Of a stretch of DNA of 64,000 nt, positions 42,987 through 51,783 are shown in pieces. The stretch comes from Parapedobacter defluvii (GTDB taxonomy: Bacteria > Bacteroidota > Bacteroidia > Sphingobacteriales > Sphingobacteriaceae), in contig NZ_BMIK01000015.1 in assembly GCF_014642075.1 (NCBI RefSeq), positions 1-64,000 on the forward strand, written 5' to 3'. The notes beneath the pieces are model-generated. The model saw only the letters and a list, made by a program, of their open reading frames with translations, ran no database searches and had not been told where the DNA came from. The translations under genes and the position numbers were made by a program. The first letter of the stretch is position 1, and each line of letters opens with the position of its first letter.

Positions 42987-44165
42987 TTATTTTTCTGCAG
43001 TAACAAAAAGACGCCGCACAGAATCTGCCCCCCGTACCTCAAAGGCTAACCCACTTTTTCCCAACGATTTCAATACTGAACTCAATGGCTTTTTACGGTC
43101 AACCACCCCAAATATAATTGCCTGGTTGGGTATAATCCCTTCGTATACCACTTCCAGGTCATACCACCGAGCGATAAGCTCGATAGCCGCCCTCGGTGTC
43201 ATATTATCAAAATAAAAAAACCCGTCTTTCCAAGCCGTATAAGGCTCCGTTTCAACATCCCTGACTTCGGATATGTTTTCCCGCGTAACGCTCTGTTGTC
43301 CGGGACTCAGTACGACCGAACCGTCTGACTTGCGGGATCCACTACCTTGCATTTCTACTGCCGATACCCCACTGGGAGTAACCCGTACTTTCCCAGATAC
43401 AAGGGTGGTTTTGATTTCTTCTTCTGGATAGGATGATAAGTTGAATTCGGTGCCCAGCACCTTAATTTCCTGCCCTTTGCTGATGACCTTAAATGGCTTT
43501 TGCTCATCCTTGACAATAGAGAAATAAGCCTCACCCGAAATTTCAACCACACGTTCGTCTCCGGAAAAATTTGAAGGATAGCGAAGTGTCGAAGCAGCAT
43601 TCAGCCAGACATTGCTTCCATCCGGAAGTGTAAGCTGATAAGTACCGCCCTTTGGAGTGCGTATGGAGTTTAAGACATCTCTCTGCAATGCCAATGTTTT
43701 GTTGGTTTTTATAATAGGACTTCCATCGTAATAAGTCACCTCATCTCCGACGATGATGCCATTTTGTGACTTGCTGAGCTCCACAGTACGGCCATCGGCT
43801 AAGGTAAGCGTAGCCCGATTGCCTCCCGGCAGAATCGCCTCAGCGGCGATGGCCCGCTCTTGAGGTTGTTCTGTCCTGATGAGAAAGAACCATGTGCCGA
43901 ACATCAAAGCCAAAATAGCTATGGCAGCAGCATAACGAACTTGCAAACGCAGAAAACGTGGCCGATGTTCCTGCCTAAGCTGCGGTGTGGCAAGGATCGG
44001 TGGTAGCCCCCGATTCATCCGATCCATCAAATCCTTGGGATGATCGATGGCAGGACTCTCGTTAGCATGCTGTAGGTACCACGACTCAATCTGTGCAACC
44101 TCCTGGGGACTGGCAAGACCTTGATGATATCTATCGATAAGCTGTTGAATGTCCTTTTTTGTCAT
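42987..44165 (-). CDS. FecR-family anti-sigma factor
   Basis: A 392-aa inner-membrane protein. The cytoplasmic N-terminus (DIQQLIDRYHQGLASPQEVA) binds the sigma factor. A single membrane helix lies at about residue 77-97 (YAAAIAILALMFGTWFFLI). The periplasmic FecR domain (PKGGTYQLTLPDGSNVWLNA; LRYPSNFSGDERVVEISGEA; GTEFNLSSYPEEEI) precedes a C-terminal STN-like module. It transmits the SusC signal to the adjacent ECF factor. A 230-nt gap separates it from the SusC gene, which may have its own promoter. Confidence 0.93.
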   Translation of the reverse strand: MTKKDIQQLIDRYHQGLASPQEVAQIESWYLQHANESPAIDHPKDLMDRMNRGLPPILATPQLRQEHRPRFLRLQVRYAAAIAILALMFGTWFFLIRTEQPQERAIAAEAILPGGNRATLTLADGRTVELSKSQNGIIVGDEVTYYDGSPIIKTNKTLALQRDVLNSIRTPKGGTYQLTLPDGSNVWLNAASTLRYPSNFSGDERVVEISGEAYFSIVKDEQKPFKVISKGQEIKVLGTEFNLSSYPEEEIKTTLVSGKVRVTPSGVSAVEMQGSGSRKSDGSVVLSPGQQSVTRENISEVRDVETEPYTAWKDGFFYFDNMTPRAAIELIARWYDLEVVYEGIIPNQAIIFGVVDRKKPLSSVLKSLGKSGLAFEVRGADSVRRLFVTAEK

Positions 44166-44234
44166 AACTCTACCCCGGTTTTTACAGGTAAGGAACCTTA
44201 AGGCAGCTTAGAGGGGACATGGAAATAAAAAAAA

Positions 44235-44822
44235 TTAACGCAGCAACTGCATGGCTATTAGTAACAGATAAGACTTGTCATTGACAACTACACGAAGTTG
44301 TCTGAGTGCTCGCTTAATTTGCTCACGGACAGTACTCTCGGATATACCAAGCAACTCGGCAATTTCCTTATGTGAATGCAAGTGTTTGCGACTCAGATTA
44401 AAAATCTCGCGCATGCGGGGCGGCATACGGTCGATCTCAGATTCGATCGCTTCGACCAGTTCGTTATATCGTACAACTTCATCGACCTGATAATGCCCGG
44501 CGGTAATATAAGCGGCGATTTCGTCGAAATAAGCTCCTTTGACTTTCTCATGGCGGATCTGATTAAGCACATGATGGCGGATTGCACCGTAAAGATACGA
44601 CGATACCGAGCCTTTGAAAGTAATAAGAGGAGCATTTTTCCAAAACCAGGTAAATGTTTCCTGTACAGCGTCTTCAGCAGCTTTTTCATCACGCAACATA
44701 CGATACGCGTGCAAATAAAGCAAAGGCCAATACCGATTATACAACAGAGCGAAAGCCCGGTGGTCCCCATCCGCAATTTTGGCCATCAACGCATGATCCG
44801 CATGTAAAGGCTGGTCTGCCAT
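44235..44822 (-). CDS. ECF RNA polymerase sigma factor (Bacteroidota FecI-like)
   Basis: A 195-aa sigma-70 family factor: region 2 FALLYNRYWPLLYLHAYRML, EDAVQETFTWFW and YLYGAIRHHVLNQIR; region 4 MPPRMREIFNLSRKHLHSHK then EIAELLGISESTVREQIKRA. It is the sensor output of the FecR/SusC pathway for the glycan operon. The ATG at 44822 gives a normal N-terminus (MADQPLHADHALMAKIADGD); the upstream ATG at 44888 would add 22 unusual residues. Confidence 0.92.
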   Translation of the reverse strand: MADQPLHADHALMAKIADGDHRAFALLYNRYWPLLYLHAYRMLRDEKAAEDAVQETFTWFWKNAPLITFKGSVSSYLYGAIRHHVLNQIRHEKVKGAYFDEIAAYITAGHYQVDEVVRYNELVEAIESEIDRMPPRMREIFNLSRKHLHSHKEIAELLGISESTVREQIKRALRQLRVVVNDKSYLLLIAMQLLR

Positions 44823-45055
44823 CGGGATATTATCGATTATGTGGCGAATATAAAAATTAAAAAGACTAGCAACCGGGATGGCGGGCAATTTTCTAATTCA
44901 TATCGCTTCCTCCTTTTTGAGGAGCAAGGTGATTGCACCGCTATCAGTGCCTTTTCTTTCACAATGAGGCATGCCGAGCTAAACACACATGGCACATTCG
45001 GAATGACAACAAGACAAACCTATAAATAAAGGGGCAGAAGCCGACACCAATAAAG

Positions 45056-45412
45056 TTAAGCAGGCTGCCCGAATGTCAACAGGTTACTATCTGGATCAAG
45101 CATGGAAAACTCTTTCTGTCCCCAGGGCTTTACCTGCAAGGGACCACCCGGATGTATGGATAGTTTTCTTTCGCGCATCAACCGGTACAGTCCGTCGATG
45201 TCGTCGGTCCGTATGTATACCTGTCCGTAGTTTTCCTTCGGATCAAGCGCTTCGAATTTGAAAAAATGGAGCTGGAGGTTATCTTTCTGGACCATGAGGT
45301 AGTCGTCATAGTCAGGGCTTCCGAATAGTTGAAAGCCCAATTTGCCAACATAAAAATCCAATGTTGCGGCCTTGTTCCGCATCGGCAATTTGGGAATGAT
45401 TTCATTCAGCAT
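45056..45412 (-). CDS. VOC family protein (bleomycin-resistance-like)
   Basis: A 118-aa glyoxalase-fold protein: NEIIPKLPMRNKAATLDFYV at the start, GFQLFGSPDYDDYLMVQKDN, LQLHFFKFEAL, and a C-terminal WGQKEFSMLDPDSNLLTFGQ where EFSMLDPDxNLL is the usual metal-ligand region. Proteins of this shape include bleomycin-binding resistance proteins, but the ligand here is unproven. No operon partner is evident. Confidence 0.88.
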   Translation of the reverse strand: MLNEIIPKLPMRNKAATLDFYVGKLGFQLFGSPDYDDYLMVQKDNLQLHFFKFEALDPKENYGQVYIRTDDIDGLYRLMRERKLSIHPGGPLQVKPWGQKEFSMLDPDSNLLTFGQPA

Positions 45413-45498
45413 ATCGATGTCATTTTATTAAATAACGTAAAAATGGCGTTTTCCGTGCAGGGCCTCATTTGACGATCCAAGGTCCACCAATAAACTTT

Positions 45499-46236
45499 TT
45501 AATTGATTGCTTTCCTTTTCCCAAATAAGTAATAATACTTTTCATCAAACGCATAGCCCAGATTATCCACCACTTTGAAACGGAAATGGTCTATATTTTT
45601 GGTTTTAATCGGCTTAATTGCGCGGGCAATGGTATCTACGTAGTAAGCGCAGTTATTATCTTTTGCGTAATAGGTATGGTCGCATTCTCTATAATATACT
45701 TCTGTAAAGCATTCTTCCAGAAAATGAAAACTTGCAGCGTCAGCCCCCTCTACAATTTTGTCGCGGAAATAGACATGATTTTTGTCTTTGGCTACATTCT
45801 TTACTTCATCTGCGTAAAGCACCTCAAAAGATGCTGCGTCTGCTTGGCTTAACACCCTTGTATAACCAAAGTAAATTGTATCGTCAATACGTTGATAGTA
45901 TTCAGACAAGACCTGATAATCCACGAAACGATGTGGAAGCTTTTCATCAAACAGGTAATCGTTTCGGTTTGAGGTACTCTTACCGTTTTCAAAATCCAAT
46001 ATCCGAAAATCTACCGGATCGGCATCGGGCAAAACAGCAAAATGGTTCATGTAGCTTTCTACATAGACATGGTTTTTATCCCGGAAGTAATGAAACGTGG
46101 AACCGTTGCTTTTTAGTACTTCAAAGCTGTCAAAATCAATGACTGAATAAAATTTACGGTAGACTTCGCTGTCAAAATGAAGAATGAATTTATTATCAAT
46201 GATAAAAAAGTGATGACCTAATGATTTTCTACCCAT
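45499..46236 (-). CDS. DKNYY-family protein
   Basis: A 245-aa protein built of repeats of the DKNYY type: HYFRDKNHVYVE, then a long stretch with DDTIYFGYTRVLSQADAASF, AKDKNHVYFRDKIVEGADAA, AKDNNCAYYVDTIARAI and FDEKYYYLFGKRKAI. Each repeat pairs a 'DKxxVY' turn with an 'ADxxSF' strand and probably forms a beta-propeller or solenoid. No signal peptide is seen. Function unknown. Confidence 0.82.
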   Translation of the reverse strand: MGRKSLGHHFFIIDNKFILHFDSEVYRKFYSVIDFDSFEVLKSNGSTFHYFRDKNHVYVESYMNHFAVLPDADPVDFRILDFENGKSTSNRNDYLFDEKLPHRFVDYQVLSEYYQRIDDTIYFGYTRVLSQADAASFEVLYADEVKNVAKDKNHVYFRDKIVEGADAASFHFLEECFTEVYYRECDHTYYAKDNNCAYYVDTIARAIKPIKTKNIDHFRFKVVDNLGYAFDEKYYYLFGKRKAIN

Positions 46237-46343
46237 ATTATTGACTGAATGGCTTTTAAAAAATACGCCGACAAACTGCCTTTTGCAAACGGACAGACCG
46301 CTAATTTATTTATTTTTGTAAGAAATAACAGATTGTACGAAAA

Positions 46344-46832
46344 ATGACCGCATCGCCTGAAAATCATCACATTCACCTGCAACGCTGTATAGACTTGGCA
46401 AAGCAGGCATTGGACGAGGGAAATGACCCTTTTGGTTCGTTGCTTTTATCTGCCGAGGGCGAAGTTTTGTTTGAGGACTACAACCACACGGTAAACGGCA
46501 ACAAAATGCTGCATCCGGAGTTGGCTGTTGCACAATGGGCGGTGGAGAATATGACGGAAGAAGAAAGGGCAACAGCAGTCGTGTATACTTCCGGCGAGCA
46601 TTGTGCGATGTGTTCTGCGGCACATGCTTGGGTTGGATTGGGAAAGATAGTCTATGCCACGTCAGCTAAACAATTGGGTAAATGGATGTCCGAATTCAAC
46701 GCCGAACCGCCGCCAATCAGGCTTCTTGGCATAAAAGATATCGCGCCTGCCATCGAAACCGAAGGCCCTTTTGAAGAGTTCGCCGAAGAGATTCGAGAGC
46801 TGCATAAAAATAACATAAAGCTCCGAAACTGA
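46344..46832 (+). CDS. Nucleoside/cytidine deaminase-like protein
   Basis: A 162-aa zinc-dependent deaminase: NDPFGSLLLSAEGEVLFEDY at 27-46, HPELAVAQWA (zinc His57 and catalytic Glu59; HPE where HAE is usual) and SGEHCAMCSAAHAW with Cys87 and Cys90. This resembles guanine/cytosine-type deaminases (TadA-like fold). Its last four codons plus the stop lie in a degraded copy of the hairpin repeat, so the C-terminus may have been reshaped. TATTTTTG at 46311-46318 is a possible -7 element. Confidence 0.88.
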   Translation: MTASPENHHIHLQRCIDLAKQALDEGNDPFGSLLLSAEGEVLFEDYNHTVNGNKMLHPELAVAQWAVENMTEEERATAVVYTSGEHCAMCSAAHAWVGLGKIVYATSAKQLGKWMSEFNAEPPPIRLLGIKDIAPAIETEGPFEEFAEEIRELHKNNIKLRN

Positions 46833-46956
46833 GAGAATCCAGGCCTTTAAACTAACCAATTATCAGCCTAAAATACGAACCCGGATGATTTAACTAATTA
46901 TTAAATCACGAAGGGATAAGAAAATTAACGAACCGATGAAAAGACAAGTTTTAAAT
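46817..46956 (+). repeat. Hairpin/small-ORF element, degraded copy D
   Basis: AAGCTCCGAAACTGAGAGAATC and the leader AAACTAACCAATTATCAGCCTAA match the family with several changes. About 70 nt of other sequence then intervenes before ATGAAAAGACAAGTTTTAA at 46936, the start of the small ORF, now read into different sequence. The copy overlaps the end of the deaminase gene and abuts the stop of the convergent GNAT gene at 46956. Confidence 0.65.
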
Positions 46957-47468
46957 CAGGCAATGCGCTTCCCTAAAATTTTCAATCCGTGTTCTTCTCC
47001 GTCAAGTACGGCAATATTTGGAAGGGTTGCCCAATCTTCAAATCCAAAATACCTGAATAATTTAAGGCTTGGCTGGTTGTGCGAGAAGATAAATGCAAGT
47101 AAAGTTTTCACCCCAAAATCGGGAGCATGGCCGATGCAATATTCAAGGATACGTTTGCCCAAACCGTTGCCTCTTTGCGCTGCATCAAGGTAAATACTTA
47201 TTTCGACCGTGGCGTCATACGCAGGCCGCCCATAAAACGATTGAAAGCTGACCCAACCGATTGTTTCGTTATTTTGATTTTCAACCATCCAAAGCGGCCT
47301 TTTTGCCGGATTGTGCTCATCAAACCATTTTTGCCGGCTCTCAACCGTTACCGGCTCGGTATCAGCAGTAACCATTTTTGACTCAATGGTCGAGTTGTAG
47401 ATTTCGACAATCTTGACTAGGTCCTGCTGCGTTGCATCCCTGAATTTTATCGGCATATGTGGCTTCAT
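46956..47468 (-). CDS. GNAT-family N-acetyltransferase (phosphinothricin acetyltransferase-like)
   Basis: A 170-aa acetyltransferase: KFRDATQQDLVKIVEIYNST at the start, KRPLWMVENQNNETIGWVSF, EISIYLDAAQRGNGLGKRIL (acetyl-CoA binding loop RGNGLG) and LAFIFSHNQPSLKLFRYFGF. This order is typical of the Bar/Pat subfamily, which acetylates phosphinothricin or methionine sulphoximine. The physiological substrate is not known. Confidence 0.9.
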   Translation of the reverse strand: MKPHMPIKFRDATQQDLVKIVEIYNSTIESKMVTADTEPVTVESRQKWFDEHNPAKRPLWMVENQNNETIGWVSFQSFYGRPAYDATVEISIYLDAAQRGNGLGKRILEYCIGHAPDFGVKTLLAFIFSHNQPSLKLFRYFGFEDWATLPNIAVLDGEEHGLKILGKRIA

Positions 47469-47685
47469 GGTTTTTATTATGGTGTTTTTTCTACGTGCTA
47501 ACCTACCAAAATTACGCTGTTCGGGGCATAAAAAAAATCAGGTCGTGGCAAGTGGGGGTAGGTCTCATGCAAATGGGCCTACGATGAATAATATGTGTGA
47601 TAAAAATCAAGCCGGGATTTGATTTCCCTTATCGAAGAATCAATTGAAATTGATTACATTTGAAAAGCTACACAGATGATTTCTC

Positions 47686-48489
47686 ATGGGCAACATACTA
47701 TTACTGACTGATTTTTCACCGGGGTCTAACAATGCTGCTGCATATGCCCTGAAACTTGCCAGGCAACTTCGATTCGATTTACTGCTGTTACATGTAACCG
47801 ATACTGAAGATGGAAACTCAACCGATACTCTGCAACAATTCGACAAATTGAAAAACAGCATCAGTAAAACGGATGCCGGAATGGACAACTACCAACCTGC
47901 TTTGGTGGATATCCTTGTAAAGGGTAAATTGACGGAAGGGATTGCAGGGGTCTTAAAGCAAAAAGACATTGACCTGGTTGTTGTCGGCGCCACAGACGGA
48001 GAAAATAAGACCGGTATGCTATTTGGCAAACGGGTAAGGGAAATTATCGATTCAGTGCAATATCCTACCTTGTTGGTGCCGTCTGCCGCCAGATTTAAAG
48101 AAATACGTGATGTATTCTATGTGACGGACATTCGCTATGCCAACACCCAGGCGATTGAGCGATTAATGCGCATCGTCCGGCTGTTAAAAGCGAACCTTTC
48201 CGTGTTGCATATCGGGGCGTCTGGCCTTCCTGAATTATCAAAACAACATACGCAATCGCTATTTAACGAATTGGTTATGACGGTTCCGGGGCAGCTACCC
48301 CGTTTTTTGATTCCCAATCAAAGTCACAAACCCGAGACACTCATCCGTGAACTTTTTGTTAGCCAAGGGCAGGATGTGCTGGCCGTTGCGCATCGTGAAC
48401 ATCATTTCTTCGGACATATTTTTAGAGACCACCATACGGAAGACGCAGTGATCTACAAAGAGATCCCTATGCTGATCCTGCCGGTATAG
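47686..48489 (+). CDS. Universal stress protein, two-domain
   Basis: A 267-aa Usp-type protein. The first domain (about 1-135) shows GNILLLTDFSPGSNNAAAYA, FDLLLLHVTD, and DIDLVVVGATDGENKTGMLF then VRYPTLLVPS-like (VQYPTLLVPSAARF). The ATP-loop Gly-rich signature is altered (GATDGENKTGMLFG), so nucleotide binding is uncertain. The second domain is more divergent, ending KEIPMLILPV. TACATTTG at 47655-47662 is a likely -7 element. Repeat copy C starts 10 nt after the stop. Confidence 0.88.
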   Translation: MGNILLLTDFSPGSNNAAAYALKLARQLRFDLLLLHVTDTEDGNSTDTLQQFDKLKNSISKTDAGMDNYQPALVDILVKGKLTEGIAGVLKQKDIDLVVVGATDGENKTGMLFGKRVREIIDSVQYPTLLVPSAARFKEIRDVFYVTDIRYANTQAIERLMRIVRLLKANLSVLHIGASGLPELSKQHTQSLFNELVMTVPGQLPRFLIPNQSHKPETLIRELFVSQGQDVLAVAHREHHFFGHIFRDHHTEDAVIYKEIPMLILPV

Positions 48490-48494
48490 AAATA

Positions 48495-48650
48495 AACAAA
48501 GCCCCGAAACGGGGAGAATCGGGGCTTTCAAACTAACCAATTATAAACCTAAATTATGAAAAGACAATTTTTATTAACTGATTATATAACGCATGACAAT
48601 GCCCTTTTGTTACAGCGAAAGTGTTAAATTTTGTTAAACACGCTGTACCG
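48495..48650 (+). repeat. Dispersed hairpin/small-ORF element, copy C
   Basis: Here the stem is 10 bp, AAAGCCCCGA (48498-48507) with TCGGGGCTTT (48519-48528), again with the alternative CCCCG-AAA-CGGGG inside. Leader and small ORF follow as in copies A and B. The trailer keeps TGTTAA but diverges sooner. It lies just downstream of the universal stress protein gene and 45 kb from the other good copies. Confidence 0.87.
48556..48627 (+). CDS. Conserved 23-aa small ORF, copy C
   Basis: Predicted peptide starts MKRQFLLTDYIT and ends LLLQRKC. It keeps the length and the fixed positions of copies A and B. The variable block (codons 13-17) differs from both and codon 5 is TTT instead of ATT. In copies B and C codon 17 and codon 22 can base-pair in the same register with different bases (GATT/AATC and CTTT/AAAG), so RNA structure may also be under selection. 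Confidence 0.5.
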   Translation: MKRQFLLTDYITHDNALLLQRKC

Positions 48651-48664
48651 CATGAAATAGCTGT

Positions 48665-49195
48665 TCATATGCCGTTTGCTTCGTCGAATTTTTTCTGTGC
48701 CTGATAAAATACGCTGTCTTTTTCAAACACGGTTTTATACAATTCTTGTTTCCGAAGGCTTAGTTCAAGGTCTTTGTCCTGCACTGCCCGCAAAGCATCA
48801 CTTTCCGTACGCTGCGATGCTTCGCGGTTTTTGATCTGCTCACGGTCGAAGAGCTGTAACGCTTTAAGTGCAACATAATATTCCATTGCAGCCATTTTTA
48901 GCTCGTGTCCGCGTTTAATCCCATCAACAGGCAATGCTTCTATGGTAGTAATCAGTGTATCAAACTCCCGCTCCTGTTGATCGATTACGGCCAATGCTCC
49001 CTTAAAATCCTTTTCTATCAGCAAATCTAATTTTTTCGCCTCCGACCCCTCTTGGCTAACCAGCATCTTAGATGCCATTTGTTCTTTCTGAACAATAGCC
49101 TCTTTGAAATCGATTGCTCTTTGAGGTTTACAGGAAGATATGCCCGTCAAAAGGCAGGCAATAAAAAGAACGGCTAACTGCTTGTGGGATTTCAC
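48665..49195 (-). CDS. Putative lipoprotein, coiled-coil type
   Basis: A 176-aa predicted lipoprotein with lipobox TGISSC (Cys22) and a charged, heptad-like helical body (KEAIVQKEQMASKML; EKDFKGALAVIDQQEREFDT; AVQDKDLELSLRKQELYKTV). No known domain. The GTG at 49195 is preferred because it directly precedes the signal peptide and follows AAAGGAAAG; a TTG at 49279 would overlap the phospholipase gene. It is the last gene of the phospholipase operon. Confidence 0.72.
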   Translation of the reverse strand: MKSHKQLAVLFIACLLTGISSCKPQRAIDFKEAIVQKEQMASKMLVSQEGSEAKKLDLLIEKDFKGALAVIDQQEREFDTLITTIEALPVDGIKRGHELKMAAMEYYVALKALQLFDREQIKNREASQRTESDALRAVQDKDLELSLRKQELYKTVFEKDSVFYQAQKKFDEANGI

Positions 49196-49265
49196 TTCAA
49201 CTTTCCTTTTTAATACTAAAAAACGCGTTTCTTCAATAACGCTTTCTTCAAAGATTGATCCACTT

Positions 49266-51743
49266 TTAACGGCTCCCAACTATTCCACCCATCAGCGGAT
49301 CGGTGATGCTGGAATGGCCGGTTTCCACATGCCCGGCATACCGATGCGACCACCCGGGATATCCCGCTACACTAAATTCGAAATCGTACCAACCATCCGA
49401 ATCCGTCAGGGGAATTTCCAGCTGTAACTTATCTTTTGAAGGGAGTGTTTTTGACGCCCGTCCATACGATAGATCCCGTATTTCCAATGCCTTTCCAGGA
49501 AGAAGGAAAGCCTCTAATAAAAGGGCCTGCTGATCCGGTTTTACAGATACTTCCAATCGATGATCCGACGAAACGGAACTTCCCTTGAACTCCCGGTAAA
49601 AACCGTTTGGCCCGTAGACTTCCAAATGATACGATTTATCCGGGAAATGATCCAACGGCCATCGGTATTCAAGAGCCTCGCCTTCCCGAACGGCAAAATT
49701 CCAATTGCGCCCCGGCTCCGGATCGTCGCGGTAAGGTCGTCGCGATACGGCAATGAATGGCATCCCAATGGTCTTGGTTTTCGGCAGACTTCCTCCCAAT
49801 GTGAGGTGTAGCACCACTTCACCGCTTGCGCGATCCACAGACATGTTGACCGCCGCATCATACGGAAGACTACACGCCGGTTTTGTACCTACCTCTTGTT
49901 GGGGTAACCGCCCTTGGGGCCGCTTTCCCTGTTTAAGCGATGTTAGCACCTCAGGTTCCAGCAGCCGGTAATTGCCCGGCAGTCCTTTTGTTTTTGCCGA
50001 ATAGATACGTTCAACATATGCATTGCGGTCTACAGGCTGCAGCCTGTCTTTATCTCCTCCATGTGCGGGCCGGAAAACGGACGTCAGATTACCACATACC
50101 AACCGGCGCCACGCACTGATATTTGATTCGTATACTTTTTTACCGGTTTTACTTTCGATAAAATGCTCCAGAAACTGCAACGTGGAAGTATGGTCAAACA
50201 CTTCTGAATTGACCCACCCTCCTTTTGTCCAGGGCGAGGCAACCACAAGTGGTACCCGAAAACCCAGACCAATGGGACTATCTAGCGTCGTATCGGGATT
50301 ACCGGTCCGTATTTTTTCCTGTGCGGCTGTTACATATTCTTCTGCCGTATCGATACCGGTTGCCACAGCTCCAACCCCGTTTCTGCCCGTGAGAGGTGGT
50401 ACAAATGGAGGTATATGATCAAAGTATCCATCATTTTCATCGTAAGTGAGGATGAAAATCGTCTTTTTCCAAACCTCGGGATTCTTGGTAAGTATATCAA
50501 GCGCCTCAGACACATACCAAGCTCCGTACCATGGCGATCCGGGATGGTCTGAAAACCGGCAGGGTGCCACCAGCCAGGATACGGTGGGCAACTTGTCTTC
50601 GTTGACATCTTTGCGGAATTGATAAAAGATATCACCCTTGGGCACCTCTACCGTCTTTTCTCCTTCGGTATCTGTATAGGTGATCGGTTCCAACCGATGG
50701 TAATCGGGATCTGCGGTGTTGGTGATGAATGCCCGCCGATGGATCTCCTGTTCGAAAGATGTGAGCTTATTGAAATTTTCTTCGCTGTATTGCTGGATAT
50801 CACGGCGGAGTTGTGTCAGCTGCTCCTGAAGTTTTTCGCGTTCTTCCGCCTTGGCTTCGCCGTTGCCAAGTATGGCTTCCAATTCACCTGCACGGCGTAC
50901 CATGAATACACGGTGTGCAGAATGGAACCGTACATTGTATTGCTTGTAAAATTCCAGGTTATTGTCTGTGAAGTTGGCCAGCCAATCTTCTTCGTCATCG
51001 CTCAGCCCTACGGGCAAGCTCAGTTCATTCTGATAGACTTTCCAGTTAACACCTGCTTCCTGCAACCGTTCCGGATAGGTTTTCCAGCCTACATCTTTGT
51101 AGTTGATCTGCCCATTGTCAACATGAGCTATGGAATCGGGATTGTGGGGTTCTTCGCGGATAGCCCCGGCCCAAAAGTAAGAGCGGTTGGCACTGGTGCC
51201 GGTGAGCGACGAACAGAAATGCTGGTCGCAAACGGTAAACGCATCCGCAAAAGCATAGTAGAAAGGTACATCCCGCCGGTCGTAATAGCCCATGGTGAGT
51301 GGCATATCTTGGTATTCCGGATTTCTAGCCCGCTTGGCCTCCAACCAAGTATCAAGCTTCCCGTCGTTGCGGGCGTGCACCATATCTTTCCAACCGTGGG
51401 GCAACGAACCCATCCAGGTAGCTTTTGTATTTTCGATATCCAGGTGAAACGGTGCATAGCTTTTTCCCTGCGCATCGGTCTGTGCCCATACGGGCAGCCC
51501 ATTGGGCAAGCGGATAGCCCGTGGGTCATTGAAGCCACGTACACCCCGAAGCGTACCGTAGCAATGGTCAAACGAACGATTTTCCTGCATCAGAAAAACG
51601 ACATGCTCGGCATCGAGATAGGTACTGCCCTCGGGTGCATCGATAGCCAGCGCCCGCTGAATGGACTCCGGCAACAGGTGGAAAGCGGCTGTGGCACCGG
51701 CCAATAGCGATGCCTTCTTAAGAAAGGTTCTCCTTGATTCCAT
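49266..51743 (-). CDS. plcN: Tat-exported phosphocholine-type phospholipase C
   Basis: An 825-aa enzyme of the AcpA/phosphoesterase family (non-haemolytic phospholipase C type). Tat signal SRRTFLKKASLLAGATAAF at residues 3-21. Catalytic region: HVVFLMQENRSFDHCYGTLR near 47-66 (metal/nucleophile EN), a central DQHFCSSLTGTSANRSYFW, FILTYDENDGYFDHIPP with the DEND..H metal ligands, and LGFRVPLVVASPWTKGGWV. Two C-terminal beta domains follow (DUF756-like repeats). It cleaves phosphatidylcholine/-ethanolamine head groups. It lies in the same operon as SusC/SusD (40 nt downstream of SusD), suggesting that the transporter takes up the lipid or head-group product. Confidence 0.92.
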   Translation of the reverse strand: MESRRTFLKKASLLAGATAAFHLLPESIQRALAIDAPEGSTYLDAEHVVFLMQENRSFDHCYGTLRGVRGFNDPRAIRLPNGLPVWAQTDAQGKSYAPFHLDIENTKATWMGSLPHGWKDMVHARNDGKLDTWLEAKRARNPEYQDMPLTMGYYDRRDVPFYYAFADAFTVCDQHFCSSLTGTSANRSYFWAGAIREEPHNPDSIAHVDNGQINYKDVGWKTYPERLQEAGVNWKVYQNELSLPVGLSDDEEDWLANFTDNNLEFYKQYNVRFHSAHRVFMVRRAGELEAILGNGEAKAEEREKLQEQLTQLRRDIQQYSEENFNKLTSFEQEIHRRAFITNTADPDYHRLEPITYTDTEGEKTVEVPKGDIFYQFRKDVNEDKLPTVSWLVAPCRFSDHPGSPWYGAWYVSEALDILTKNPEVWKKTIFILTYDENDGYFDHIPPFVPPLTGRNGVGAVATGIDTAEEYVTAAQEKIRTGNPDTTLDSPIGLGFRVPLVVASPWTKGGWVNSEVFDHTSTLQFLEHFIESKTGKKVYESNISAWRRLVCGNLTSVFRPAHGGDKDRLQPVDRNAYVERIYSAKTKGLPGNYRLLEPEVLTSLKQGKRPQGRLPQQEVGTKPACSLPYDAAVNMSVDRASGEVVLHLTLGGSLPKTKTIGMPFIAVSRRPYRDDPEPGRNWNFAVREGEALEYRWPLDHFPDKSYHLEVYGPNGFYREFKGSSVSSDHRLEVSVKPDQQALLLEAFLLPGKALEIRDLSYGRASKTLPSKDKLQLEIPLTDSDGWYDFEFSVAGYPGWSHRYAGHVETGHSSITDPLMGGIVGSR

Positions 51744-51783
51744 AATTTTGGTGTATGGTGTGCAAGTTATTGATTTTCCCGGT

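Noticed and set aside
49195-49279. TTG start at 49279 for the small lipoprotein of the phospholipase operon
   Set aside because: It would add 28 charged residues before a clear signal peptide. The GTG at 49195 directly precedes the signal peptide.
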